Of a stretch of 64,000 bases of DNA, positions 19,202 to 27,372 are shown in pieces. A program made the translations under genes and the position numbers. The notes under the pieces are model-generated. The model made no database searches and was not told the origin of the DNA. It saw nothing but the letters and a program-made list of their open reading frames with translations. Origin of the DNA: Roseibium litorale (GTDB taxonomy: Bacteria > Pseudomonadota > Alphaproteobacteria > Rhizobiales > Stappiaceae); contig NZ_JACYXI010000009.1 of the NCBI RefSeq assembly GCF_014842915.1, positions 124,001-188,000 on the forward strand, read 5' to 3'. Numbering within the stretch: the first letter of the stretch is position 1; every line of letters begins with the position of its first letter.

Positions 19202-19885
19202 ATGACGAGTGAGGCCACTTTACGCGGGCTAAAAAAAGAAGCGGCATGGGACTATGAAAACGGATTTTACTGGTTTTCATCCAAGACACGCCTCAATAAA
19301 ATGCTCGCTCACTATGAACTCTACAAATCAATCGTCGAGATTCCGGGACATATCTTCGAATTGGGCGTTTACAAAGGAGCTTCCCTGGTACGCTTGGCGA
19401 CATTCAGGGATGCGCTGGAAAATGACTATTCCAGGAAACTGGTTGGTTTTGATGCATTTGGAGAGTTTCCGACAGAGGGACTTAATCTCGAAGACGATTT
19501 GAATTTTGTTGAAAATTTTGAACGTACCGGCGGCCCTGGTCTTAAGGAAAACGAAGTTACGTCAATTTTAGAAACTAAAGGATTTGAGAATTTTGAACTA
19601 ATTAAAGGGAACGTTTTTGTTACATTGCCGGAGTATCTAAAAAAACACCCGGAGACTCGAATCGCCTTTTTGCACTTAGACATGGATGTCAAAGAGCCGA
19701 CAGATTTTGCTCTTGAGCTACTATATGATCGAGTTGTTCCAGGAGGCCTGGTAGTTTTCGATGACTACAACTCAGTTGCCGGAGAAACCATTTCTGCTGA
19801 CGAATTCTCGAAGAAGCGCAACTTGAGAATTGAAAAGTTGCCTTTCTATAGCGTTCCCTCCTTTATTCGAAAGCCCTCGTGCTGA
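19202..19885 (+). CDS. TylF/MycF-like SAM-dependent O-methyltransferase
   Basis: A 227-residue class I methyltransferase of the macrocin-O-methyltransferase (TylF/NovP) group, which methylates sugar hydroxyls. It shows the SAM loop IFELGVYKGASLVRLA, FDAFGEFP, the metal-binding type block FLHLDMDVKEPTDFALE and GGLVVFDDYNS. The ATG at 19202 has GGAGGG four bases upstream, so I prefer it over the ATG at 19154. Base composition is clearly more AT-rich than the housekeeping genes to the left, a sign of transfer. It probably decorates a surface glycan made by the genes that follow. Confidence 0.82.
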   Translation: MTSEATLRGLKKEAAWDYENGFYWFSSKTRLNKMLAHYELYKSIVEIPGHIFELGVYKGASLVRLATFRDALENDYSRKLVGFDAFGEFPTEGLNLEDDLNFVENFERTGGPGLKENEVTSILETKGFENFELIKGNVFVTLPEYLKKHPETRIAFLHLDMDVKEPTDFALELLYDRVVPGGLVVFDDYNSVAGETISADEFSKKRNLRIEKLPFYSVPSFIRKPSC

Positions 19886-20027
19886 TTAACTCTCGCAGTT
19901 AGTTCGGGCACGCAGAAATCTGCGTAAACCTTTCTCTCATCGCTGACCGCTTGCTATCTCAACGGCCGAGGCCTGCTAAAGTCGTGCCTGATGATTCTGA
20001 AGGTGATAGCCGAGGACGTTCAAGACG

Positions 20028-21908
20028 ATGGCGCCGAAGACCCCAACCGCCCCCCTGTTGGAGAAGATGCACAAGGCGCTTGCCCTGCAGAAGGCCGGCG
20101 AGTTCGCCAAGGCCCAGAAGATCTACAAGCTGGTTCTGAAGAAACTGCCCGGCAATGCCGACGCCAATCACCTTCTCGGCGTCAGTTACCGTCAGCTTGG
20201 CGACCCTGAGACCGCGATCAAATACATCGAGAAAGCCATCAAGCTGTCTCCGAACCAGGGCGTCTTCTATTCCAACCTCGCCCGTGCCCATAGCGACATC
20301 CCCGCCTCCGGCCCGCAGGTCATCCTGGAGAACGCCGAAAAGGCCCTGTCACTCAGCCCGAACATTGTCGAAGCCTACAATCTGAAGGCCATCGCCCTCA
20401 CCAAGCTGGAGCGCCAGGACGAGGCCGAAGAGATTTTCAAACTCCTGATCTCCAAGGTGCCGAGCTATGCGGATGCCAACAGCAATTACGGCCTGCTCCT
20501 GCGCGATCAGAAGCGGTATGAAGAAGCCGTCAGGTTCTTCGACAACGCTGTGAAGCTCGAACCTGGTAATCCGGAAAACTACATTCAGCGGGCAAGGGCG
20601 AGACTTAAAGCAGAGACATACGAGATAAGCAAAACAGAGCTGCCTCAAGCCCTGGAGCTTTTCAAAGACAACTCAGATCTTCAACACGAAATGGCGCGGC
20701 TTCTTTATAAAACAGGGGACCCCAAAGGCGCACTTCCTTTCGCAAAAGCAGCGGTGAAGGACGGCCCGGAGGATCCGCACCGGCTTACCACTCTTGGGGT
20801 CACGCATCAGTCACTCGGCAATTTCGGAGAAGCACTGAAGCATTTCCTAAAAGCTAGTGAACTAATTGGAAGCGTTGACCCAGCCGTCGAGTGGAACATG
20901 TCGCTGGCCTATCTTGGCCTAGGTGATCTGGAAAATGGCTGGCGCCTCCACCCGGCAAGGCTCCGGAAGGGGATCGACTCCACACTCAAACGGAAATTCC
21001 TGAAGCCCGAATGGGATGGCTCCGACTTGACCGGAAAGACCATCATGGTCTGGAACGATCAAGGTATTGGGGATGCTTTCCGTTTCGGCAGCATCATTCA
21101 TGACCTCATCAAGGCTGCCGGAAATGTCATTATCGAAGTATCTCAAAAGCTTATCCCTCCTTTCCAGCGCACCTTTCCAGACGCAACCGTCCGGCTCGCG
21201 ACATTCGAAAGCCTTACGCTGAACGCCACCTGTCATGACTATGATTATCAGTTCAGCATGGGCGACTTGGGGATGTTCTACCGAAGGTCGTATGCAGACT
21301 TTGAAACCGCCCGCCAGCCAGGTTTCGTCTTCGACAAGAGGAAGGCACGTGCATTCCACGAACGTATTCCAGAGGCGAGAGACAAGCCAATCGTCGGGCT
21401 TGCCTGGCGTTCCCGCAATCTTGCTCCTTCCAGAGCGCGTTTCTACCTGTCAGTTCCCGAACTGGCACCGCTGCTGGAGACACCTGAAGTCACTTTCATC
21501 AACCTGCAATACGCCCGTATCGACCGGGAAGTCGCGTTCTTGCGCGATGGACGGGGTTACAATTTCATTGATTTCGAGGATCTGGATCTGATGAACGATC
21601 TAGAGGCGGCCGCTGCACTTACCGCCTGTTGTGATCTGGTCATTGGCGCCAATACCAGCCCTGCAGAGCTGGCCGGATGCTACGGCATCCCATGCTGGCG
21701 GTTCGGGCCACCGGAAACTCAGTTGCTCCTCGGTCAGGCCTCGCCCCCCTGGTATCCGAAGACGGAGTATTTTACCCTCAGCGCGGATCAACCGGCCATG
21801 TCAATTATTCCGTTTCTGCATGAAAAGCTCAGAAACTGGATTTCAGCCGGTTTTTCTCCCAATGAGCGCCTCGGCCGGCTTGGTTTGCTGGAAAGTGAAC
21901 AGGAGTGA
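20028..21908 (+). CDS. TPR protein with C-terminal glycosyltransferase-like domain
   Basis: A 626-residue protein. Residues about 10-300 are tandem tetratricopeptide repeats (KAGEFAKAQKIYKLVLKKLPGNADA; YEEAVRFFDNAVKLEPGNPENY; LGNFGEALKHFLKASEL). Residues about 330-600 look like a GT-B glycosyltransferase C-terminal half of the GT9/GT41 kind, with WNDQGIGDAFRFGSII, VGLAWRSRN and ACCDLVIGANTSPAELAGCYGIPCWRFGPPE. Such TPR-transferases act on surface glycans or proteins in the cytoplasm. The first third is more GC-rich than the rest, suggesting a mosaic. It ends 18 bases from the convergent CMP-sugar synthetase. Acceptor and donor are unknown. Confidence 0.78.
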   Translation: MAPKTPTAPLLEKMHKALALQKAGEFAKAQKIYKLVLKKLPGNADANHLLGVSYRQLGDPETAIKYIEKAIKLSPNQGVFYSNLARAHSDIPASGPQVILENAEKALSLSPNIVEAYNLKAIALTKLERQDEAEEIFKLLISKVPSYADANSNYGLLLRDQKRYEEAVRFFDNAVKLEPGNPENYIQRARARLKAETYEISKTELPQALELFKDNSDLQHEMARLLYKTGDPKGALPFAKAAVKDGPEDPHRLTTLGVTHQSLGNFGEALKHFLKASELIGSVDPAVEWNMSLAYLGLGDLENGWRLHPARLRKGIDSTLKRKFLKPEWDGSDLTGKTIMVWNDQGIGDAFRFGSIIHDLIKAAGNVIIEVSQKLIPPFQRTFPDATVRLATFESLTLNATCHDYDYQFSMGDLGMFYRRSYADFETARQPGFVFDKRKARAFHERIPEARDKPIVGLAWRSRNLAPSRARFYLSVPELAPLLETPEVTFINLQYARIDREVAFLRDGRGYNFIDFEDLDLMNDLEAAAALTACCDLVIGANTSPAELAGCYGIPCWRFGPPETQLLLGQASPPWYPKTEYFTLSADQPAMSIIPFLHEKLRNWISAGFSPNERLGRLGLLESEQE

Positions 21909-21926
21909 CGCCTAAAAGAAGGCAGA

Positions 21927-22646
21927 TCAGCAGCCTGGCTTCACGATGCCTCTGTCGATCAAATATTCAGCGAACTGAAAGTCTTCCTTCGCATCGATAT
22001 CAACCACCCGAATATCCGGCGCAATCCGGTAGCCACGGCTTTTCGGTGACATCATCTGCGCGTTCAGTTCATCGACATGATCTGCATTGGCAACCATTGC
22101 CCATGCAGAAAACTGGTAGCATTCAGGATAGTCCTGACGCCGATAATACTGGTTCACATCGTATTCAACGAAAGTGCTGATCCGGTTTTCCCCATCCAGA
22201 GTTGCGCAAAGATACGGATGCAGAGTTGGTTGCTTCATGCCAATGATGCTGTCGCAATCGGTCTCGGCATGATAAAAGTCGAGAATGTCCTTCAGATTCT
22301 CCGGCGTACGGAAGGGATATGTCGGGTAGAGCACAAGAACTGCTTTTACTGGCTTTCCAGCCGACTTGAGGTGCCTGACGAAATCCGCCACCACCTCCTG
22401 CATAGTCGTAGTCGCCTTTCCCAACCTATCTGGACGGCGATACGTTTTTGCCCCGGCCTCCGCAGCAATACGCAAATACTCGTCACTGTCGCTGTTGAGA
22501 TAGGTCTCCTCAACGAGGTCACTTGCCATTGCCGGCAGCAGACTATGCAGGATCAGAGGTTTCCCGTTGAGAAGACGGATGTTTTTGTTCGGCAGACCAA
22601 CACTGCCAGCCCGCGCGGGCACCATCGCATAAATTCCGCGTGTCAT
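21927..22646 (-). CDS. neuA: CMP-nonulosonate (sialic-acid-type) cytidylyltransferase
   Basis: A 239-residue nucleotidyltransferase of the acylneuraminate cytidylyltransferase family, which activates a 3-deoxy sugar acid with CTP. The N-terminal nucleotide loop reads VPARAGSVGLPNKNIRLLNGKP; LYPTYPFRTPENL and the C-terminal IRVVDIDAKEDFQFAE (metal-binding Asp pair) also fit. It overlaps the upstream radical SAM gene by four bases (ATGA), so the two are translationally coupled. Together with the neuB-like and HAD genes to the right it forms a synthase-phosphatase-activator set. The sugar could be a sialic, legionaminic, pseudaminic or KDN-type acid; sequence alone does not decide. Confidence 0.85.
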   Translation of the reverse strand: MTRGIYAMVPARAGSVGLPNKNIRLLNGKPLILHSLLPAMASDLVEETYLNSDSDEYLRIAAEAGAKTYRRPDRLGKATTTMQEVVADFVRHLKSAGKPVKAVLVLYPTYPFRTPENLKDILDFYHAETDCDSIIGMKQPTLHPYLCATLDGENRISTFVEYDVNQYYRRQDYPECYQFSAWAMVANADHVDELNAQMMSPKSRGYRIAPDIRVVDIDAKEDFQFAEYLIDRGIVKPGC

Positions 22647-24385
22647 TCGTAATCCAGAACCTGATCCAGCTTTCGCGCATCCAGAAGGGCGCGGACCTCA
22701 ACAAATTGATCGTCGGGAATTGCACTGTAGTTTAGCGGTCTACCATCATTGTTTGTTATCATTTTGGTCGCATCGTTCAGCTCAAGAACATATTTACGGA
22801 AGTTCTCATCTACTACAGGCTGCCTTGTGTCCGGATAAAATCTGAGTCCAAAAACGCGTTCAAGATCTTCAATCACCTTTGGATGCTGGAACATTTCCGT
22901 CCCGGGATAAGCCGTCGCAGTAAAGACCGATGTGTTTATCGAAGCAAATGCGGTGTCGTATTCGCTCGTTCCGGGCATCAGACCGCTGGTAACCAATTCC
23001 TGCTGCCACTTTATGAATGCAATGCTTGTCTTAAGGTCGTCCAGAGTTTCACCGGGATACCCCATGATCCAGGTGCAGTTTCCATGTATACCAGCCCCAA
23101 GCGTATTGCGGATACCTTCGGTCATGGCCCGGGGGAATTCGAAGCCGTTCAGCTTCTCCATACCGCTCGTCAGCATGAAGCCGCCCTTTCCCATGTCCTC
23201 AAGCACTTTCGCCGAGGCGGATTCGGCACCGAAACCGATGTAGATGCAGCCAGCGCGTGCCATCTCATCCACACGCAGGACATCGGCCTTCACGTATCCT
23301 CCGGACTTGCGGTCTGGACGCAGATCAGCTGCTTCGTCAAGACGGCCATGAGCTCCCCAGCGCAGCTCGCCAGATCTGGCCAGAGGCTCCAACAGGTCAG
23401 CAAGCTCCGTGATACGCTTTGGACTGACCATGAAATTGTCGTCCATCAAGCCGATGAAATCGACGCCAAGACGGTCTTTGTATTCCAGGAACTCAGCGGC
23501 CAGATTGTCCGCGCTGCGAACACCATAGTTCCGTTCACCCTGCGCCCCGCGAAAGCAGAACTTGCATGCAAAAGGGCAGCCCCGGCTTGATATGGTCGAA
23601 ATACTGCGCTTCATCTGGAAGCTGGTGGCGGAGCTGTTCTTCGCCGCCCCGCCCCACACAGGCGCAGAAAGATAACTTTCTAGAACTGGGAAGCCGTCTA
23701 CGTCCTCCTTCAACAGATCGTAAGCCGGAAATGGAAGGGAATCGAGATCAGGAGTTCTGCCGCCGTGATAGAAGAAACGTGGACGGCCAGCCCGAAAGTC
23801 ACGGTAGAATGGAGTTAGACGTCCGCTTTTGTAGGCTTTATCAAATCCGTGATCGCGTAAAGCCTGGGCGTCCAGGGCGATTTTCAGAACGATGTCATCG
23901 CCTTCGCTGTGGCTGACAGCATCAAGCTCCGGAATCCAATTAAACAAATCCTCACGGAACTGTGTGGCCAGACCGCCACCGCTGACAAGCAAAGCGTCAG
24001 GGTCCAACTCTCTAATTACCTTGGCAATCTCAGTTTGCCACGAGAGGGTTGTAATCAGACCGGACAAACCAATAACGTGCTGACTGCCGGCCTTGGCCAA
24101 GCTTCGCTCGATCAGAGCACGAGCCTCCTGAAAAGTAAGGCACCTGCCAAACGCAAGCCCTTTACGCGAGGCTTCTTCATCCAAAACACGATAGATATTC
24201 AGATCGATAATTGCCGGTTCCGCACCATATTCACGTAACCGTGCAGCCAACAGGGCCGGCCCAACTGGTGGATTATTGGGTTTTGCCTGCTCCCGAATAG
24301 GCATGTTGATGAAGGTAACCTTCACCCCTTTCAGAGTGCTGGACTTGAAATTTTGAAGAAACGTCTTTGGAAGAACTAAGTTCAT
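22643..24385 (-). CDS. B12-binding-type radical SAM protein
   Basis: A 580-residue protein. Residues about 20-180 match a cobalamin-binding-like Rossmann domain (VTFINMPI, GPALLAARLREYGAEPAIID, LLVSGGGLATQF). Residues about 255-480 are a radical SAM barrel whose [4Fe-4S] ligands are Cys270, Cys274 and Cys277 (SSRGCPFACKFCFRG), followed by FIGLMDDNFMVSP, GFGAESASAKVLEDMGKGG and WIMGYPGETLDDL. Relatives perform methylations, rearrangements or ring changes. The reaction here is unknown. The coupling to the CMP-sugar synthetase suggests modification of the same sugar or of the glycan. AT-richer than the genome background. Confidence 0.85.
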   Translation of the reverse strand: MNLVLPKTFLQNFKSSTLKGVKVTFINMPIREQAKPNNPPVGPALLAARLREYGAEPAIIDLNIYRVLDEEASRKGLAFGRCLTFQEARALIERSLAKAGSQHVIGLSGLITTLSWQTEIAKVIRELDPDALLVSGGGLATQFREDLFNWIPELDAVSHSEGDDIVLKIALDAQALRDHGFDKAYKSGRLTPFYRDFRAGRPRFFYHGGRTPDLDSLPFPAYDLLKEDVDGFPVLESYLSAPVWGGAAKNSSATSFQMKRSISTISSRGCPFACKFCFRGAQGERNYGVRSADNLAAEFLEYKDRLGVDFIGLMDDNFMVSPKRITELADLLEPLARSGELRWGAHGRLDEAADLRPDRKSGGYVKADVLRVDEMARAGCIYIGFGAESASAKVLEDMGKGGFMLTSGMEKLNGFEFPRAMTEGIRNTLGAGIHGNCTWIMGYPGETLDDLKTSIAFIKWQQELVTSGLMPGTSEYDTAFASINTSVFTATAYPGTEMFQHPKVIEDLERVFGLRFYPDTRQPVVDENFRKYVLELNDATKMITNNDGRPLNYSAIPDDQFVEVRALLDARKLDQVLDYE

Positions 24386-24628
24386 ACCATGTTCCCGTCA
24401 TACTTACGCTTCAGATCCAAACCAGACCCCTTCAAAATTGAAGCCAAAATCTTATTGGAACCCGCCACTAAACTGATCGAATACAGACATCTATGGACCA
24501 GCATCATTCGGAAAACATATACGCGCTTAAACGAAGCTCACAAGTGCGATTTACACCAAGAAACGGTTAAGCCGGTGGCTCAGATTTTGGCCCTTCCGCC
24601 ATCGCAGGGAATGGTTTCCAGAACCTGA
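24386..24628. other. Gap inside the leftward nonulosonate operon
   Basis: A 243-base AT-rich stretch between the HAD phosphatase stop and the radical SAM start. A 79-codon open frame on the plus strand has no recognisable features. The stretch may carry an internal promoter or be the scar of a lost gene. Confidence 0.4.
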
Positions 24629-25102
24629 TTACACATGTAACCCTTTACCGATCAGATAATCGCACAGTTCGCGGATCGCGCCCTTGCCGCCCTTTTCCGT
24701 CAGAATGAGATCGGCATGGGCCTTTGCGTCCTTGTGTGCATCGGCGGGAACGGCACCCAGGCCACAAGCCTTGAGACAGTCGATGTCGTTGATATCATCG
24801 CCGATATAGACGATCTCTTCCCATTGGAGCTGCGCTTCCCGGCGCCAGTCATCCAGAGCAGGAAGCTTGTCCAGGACGTGGTGCATGACCTCCATACGAA
24901 GCTTGCGGGCACGGGAGCGGACAACCGGGTTTGCCTCACGGGACAAGATCAGAAGGTGTAGCCCCCTCTCCCGCAGCAGCTCGATCCCCATCCCATCGCG
25001 CCTTGAGCAGCTGACGGATTCACGCCCCTCTTCATCGACGAGAACCGTATTGTCGGTATGAACACCGTCAAAATCGGTCACAAGGGCACGGATCTGTGTC
25101 AT
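24629..25102 (-). CDS. KdsC-like HAD phosphatase (nonulosonate 9-phosphate or Kdo 8-phosphate type)
   Basis: A 157-residue cap-less HAD phosphatase of the KdsC family. Motif I is VTDFDGVHTDNTV (D10 nucleophile, D12 acid), the mid motif is LLILSREANPVV and motif IV is YIGDDINDIDCLKACGLG. Family members dephosphorylate Kdo 8-phosphate, or as separate or fused partners of NeuA act on sialic/KDN 9-phosphates. It starts 15 bases after the neuB-like stop, so the two are cotranscribed. This neighbourhood favours dephosphorylation of the NeuB product, implying a phosphorylated hexose substrate for the synthase. This is inference. Confidence 0.8.
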   Translation of the reverse strand: MTQIRALVTDFDGVHTDNTVLVDEEGRESVSCSRRDGMGIELLRERGLHLLILSREANPVVRSRARKLRMEVMHHVLDKLPALDDWRREAQLQWEEIVYIGDDINDIDCLKACGLGAVPADAHKDAKAHADLILTEKGGKGAIRELCDYLIGKGLHV

Positions 25103-25117
25103 GTCTGAGAAACTGCC

Positions 25118-26089
25118 TCACATCATCCTGTTCAGCGGCTTGACCAATCCCGGCAATTCGGCGTCTTCCCGCTGCCGCTCCAACTCGCGCCACTTCAGTT
25201 TATGGCGCTGAGGAACCTCGACATCAAGGATCTGCGTCTCCTTGAAACGCAAGGCTGCCTGCACGGTTCTAAGATCCTCGCAGAGACGGCGCATCTCGTC
25301 AGGCTCAAGGCTGGCGGAATGGTCCGTCCCCTTCCAGGTCTTGTCGAGCGTGAAATGCCGTTCGATGTAGCGGAAGGGAGCCGCCCCTTCATAATGGCTT
25401 TCGCATTGCAGCCCCAAAGCCGCAGCGGCCATATCAATCGCCGTTCCAAGATGATGCCCGGAAAAGCCTGTCGCCCCAAGCTGCCGGCCATAAAGACGCT
25501 GCAGCCTGTCGATCTCCAGAAGGCAAACGTCCTTTGCAGCAACCGGATAGCCTGAGGTGCAAGCGTATAAGACGAGATCACGGGACCGCCCGGCCTCTTC
25601 ATAGAAATCAATCAGTTTCTCAAGTTCCCGGGTGGTCGTCATGCCGGCCGAAACATGGATCTCACCTTCGAAGAAACGGCAGAGATAATCCTGAACCTGG
25701 AAATTCTGATTGGTCGCTGAGGGAATCTTGATCAAGGCCGGCTGCAGGGACGTGATTTCCCGCGCCGAAGTCAGATCCCAGACAGAAGTGGAGTATTCTA
25801 CACCAAAGTCCCGGCAAATGGACTGCAGTTCGCGGTGCTGCTCCAGGTCGAACTCAAGAAACTCGCGGTGTGCACCATAGGTCGAACCATACGCATTGGC
25901 AGGAACCGGATGAGGCGTGTTGTACTCTTTTTCAGACAGCAGCTCGCGATTGCAGCGCTTCTGGAACTTTACCACATCCACTCCGCAGTCTTGCGAAGCG
26001 ATCTGGATCATCTTCCGAGCGATGGCCATGTCGCCTTTATGATTGCAGCCGATCTCAGCGACTACCTTAATTTGAGCCAATGTCTTCAT
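25118..26089 (-). CDS. neuB: NeuB-family sialic-acid-type synthase lacking the usual C-terminal SAF domain
   Basis: A 323-residue PEP-dependent condensing enzyme. The TIM-barrel blocks of the NeuB family are clear: VVAEIGCNHKGD, VDVVKFQKR, IPSATNQNFQVQDYLC, HVSAGMTTTRELEKLI, LYACTSGYPV, GFSGHHLGTAIDMAAAALG and ERHFTLDKTWKGTDHSASLEP. Family enzymes condense PEP with ManNAc, ManNAc-6-phosphate, mannose 6-phosphate or a diacetamido hexose. Most carry a C-terminal SAF (antifreeze-like) domain of about 60 residues. Here the chain ends soon after VPQRHKLKW, so that domain is missing or much reduced. It opens the leftward nonulosonate operon. Confidence 0.84.
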   Translation of the reverse strand: MKTLAQIKVVAEIGCNHKGDMAIARKMIQIASQDCGVDVVKFQKRCNRELLSEKEYNTPHPVPANAYGSTYGAHREFLEFDLEQHRELQSICRDFGVEYSTSVWDLTSAREITSLQPALIKIPSATNQNFQVQDYLCRFFEGEIHVSAGMTTTRELEKLIDFYEEAGRSRDLVLYACTSGYPVAAKDVCLLEIDRLQRLYGRQLGATGFSGHHLGTAIDMAAAALGLQCESHYEGAAPFRYIERHFTLDKTWKGTDHSASLEPDEMRRLCEDLRTVQAALRFKETQILDVEVPQRHKLKWRELERQREDAELPGLVKPLNRMM

Positions 26090-26308
26090 CTTTCATGATG
26101 AGTTCCGATTCGTGCACACCTATTCAGCAAACCATATTTCTTTCCCAGTGTGTCCCATCATTCCTTGCAGAAACGTAGCTTAACGTCACTTGCCACCAGT
26201 TTATTTATCCTGCTTTCCGTTTTCTGACATTGGCAAAATCCGCAATTCTCACGTGAAAACGGCCCGGAACTCTGCTTTTCGACCAGAGAAGCAAGGGCGA
26301 TTCAGCAG

Positions 26309-26335
26309 AAAAGCCGGGTCGATGACCCGGCTTTT
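26309..26335 (-). terminator. Terminator after fpr
   Basis: A perfect twelve-base-pair stem (AAAAGCCGGGTC with GACCCGGCTTTT, three-base loop) lies 30 bases past the minus-strand fpr stop. Both arms end in A/T runs, so it can work in both directions. Confidence 0.85.
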
Positions 26336-26364
26336 CTTCAGTGTGAAATGCGGCCGTCTTGAAA

Positions 26365-27177
26365 TCAGCCGACAAAGGCGCGTTCGACGACGAATTCTGC
26401 CGGTTTGTTGTTGGCGCCTTCAGTCAGGCCTGCCTTTTCGAGGAGAGCCTTGGTATCGCGCAGCATCTCCATCGAGCCGCAAATCATGCCGCGGTCGATG
26501 GCTGGATCAAGTGGCGGCACGCCGAGATCGGTGAACAGCTTGCCGTTCTCGATCAGGTCGGTGATACGCCCCTTGAAGGGATAGTCTTCGCGCGTCACCG
26601 AGGTGTAGTGCACCAGCTTCTCGCGGGCATATTCGCCGATCAGCGGGTCGTTCCTGGTCTCTTCCACCAGGTCCAGGCCGTATTTCAGTTCGGCCACTTC
26701 ACGGCAGGTGTGGGTCAGGATCACCTGGTCAAACTTTTCATAGGTGTCAGGGTCACGGATCAGGCTGGCGAAGGGGGCGATGCCCGTGCCGGTCGAGAAC
26801 ATGTAGACCCGCTTGCCCGGGATCAGGGCATCGTTCACCAGGGTGCCCGTCGGCTTTTTCTTCATCAGAACCGCATCACCAGGCTGGATCTTCTGCAGAT
26901 GCTGGGTCAGCGGGCCATCCGGCACCTTGATGGAGAAGAATTCCAGCTCCTCGTCCCAGGACGGGCTGGCAATGGAATAGGCGCGGTAGAGCGGCTTGCC
27001 GTCGATCATCAGGCCGATCATGACGAACTCACCGGAACGGAAGCGGAAGCTTGCCGGGCGGGTCATGCGGAAACGGAAAAGACGGTCGGTGTAATGCTGG
27101 ACCGACGTTACTTCCTGGACAAAAGCGCCTGCGGGCGCATCGGCTTCCAGGTCGGCTGCCTTGGCAAGGACGTTCAT
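26365..27177 (-). CDS. fpr: Ferredoxin/flavodoxin-NADP+ reductase
   Basis: A 270-residue FAD enzyme exchanging electrons between NADP(H) and ferredoxin or flavodoxin. FAD binding shows RAYSIASPSWDEELEFFSIKV, NADP binding STGTGIAPFASLIRDP and LTHTCREVAELKY, then MICGSMEMLRDTKALLE, and the C-terminus VERAFVG is typical of the bacterial subclass I enzymes of Rhodobacter type. I chose ATG at 27177 (GGAAGA upstream, length as in the family); frames upstream to 27315 remain open. It is monocistronic with its own terminator. Confidence 0.93.
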   Translation of the reverse strand: MNVLAKAADLEADAPAGAFVQEVTSVQHYTDRLFRFRMTRPASFRFRSGEFVMIGLMIDGKPLYRAYSIASPSWDEELEFFSIKVPDGPLTQHLQKIQPGDAVLMKKKPTGTLVNDALIPGKRVYMFSTGTGIAPFASLIRDPDTYEKFDQVILTHTCREVAELKYGLDLVEETRNDPLIGEYAREKLVHYTSVTREDYPFKGRITDLIENGKLFTDLGVPPLDPAIDRGMICGSMEMLRDTKALLEKAGLTEGANNKPAEFVVERAFVG

Positions 27178-27372
27178 GTGTCTACTGTCTTCCATGCTCG
27201 GAGGAAACGGGCGTAATTCCCTGTTGTCTACCACTTGTTGCACCCTGACATGAAGCAACAAGCATCCATGAATGGCGAAAATATCAGAAAATTCTCCCAA
27301 GAAGCATGCGTCCAATCGCGCAGGCGGCCATCAACCGCCCATCCGGAACACTCCTGAGCCAGCTCAGGACGC

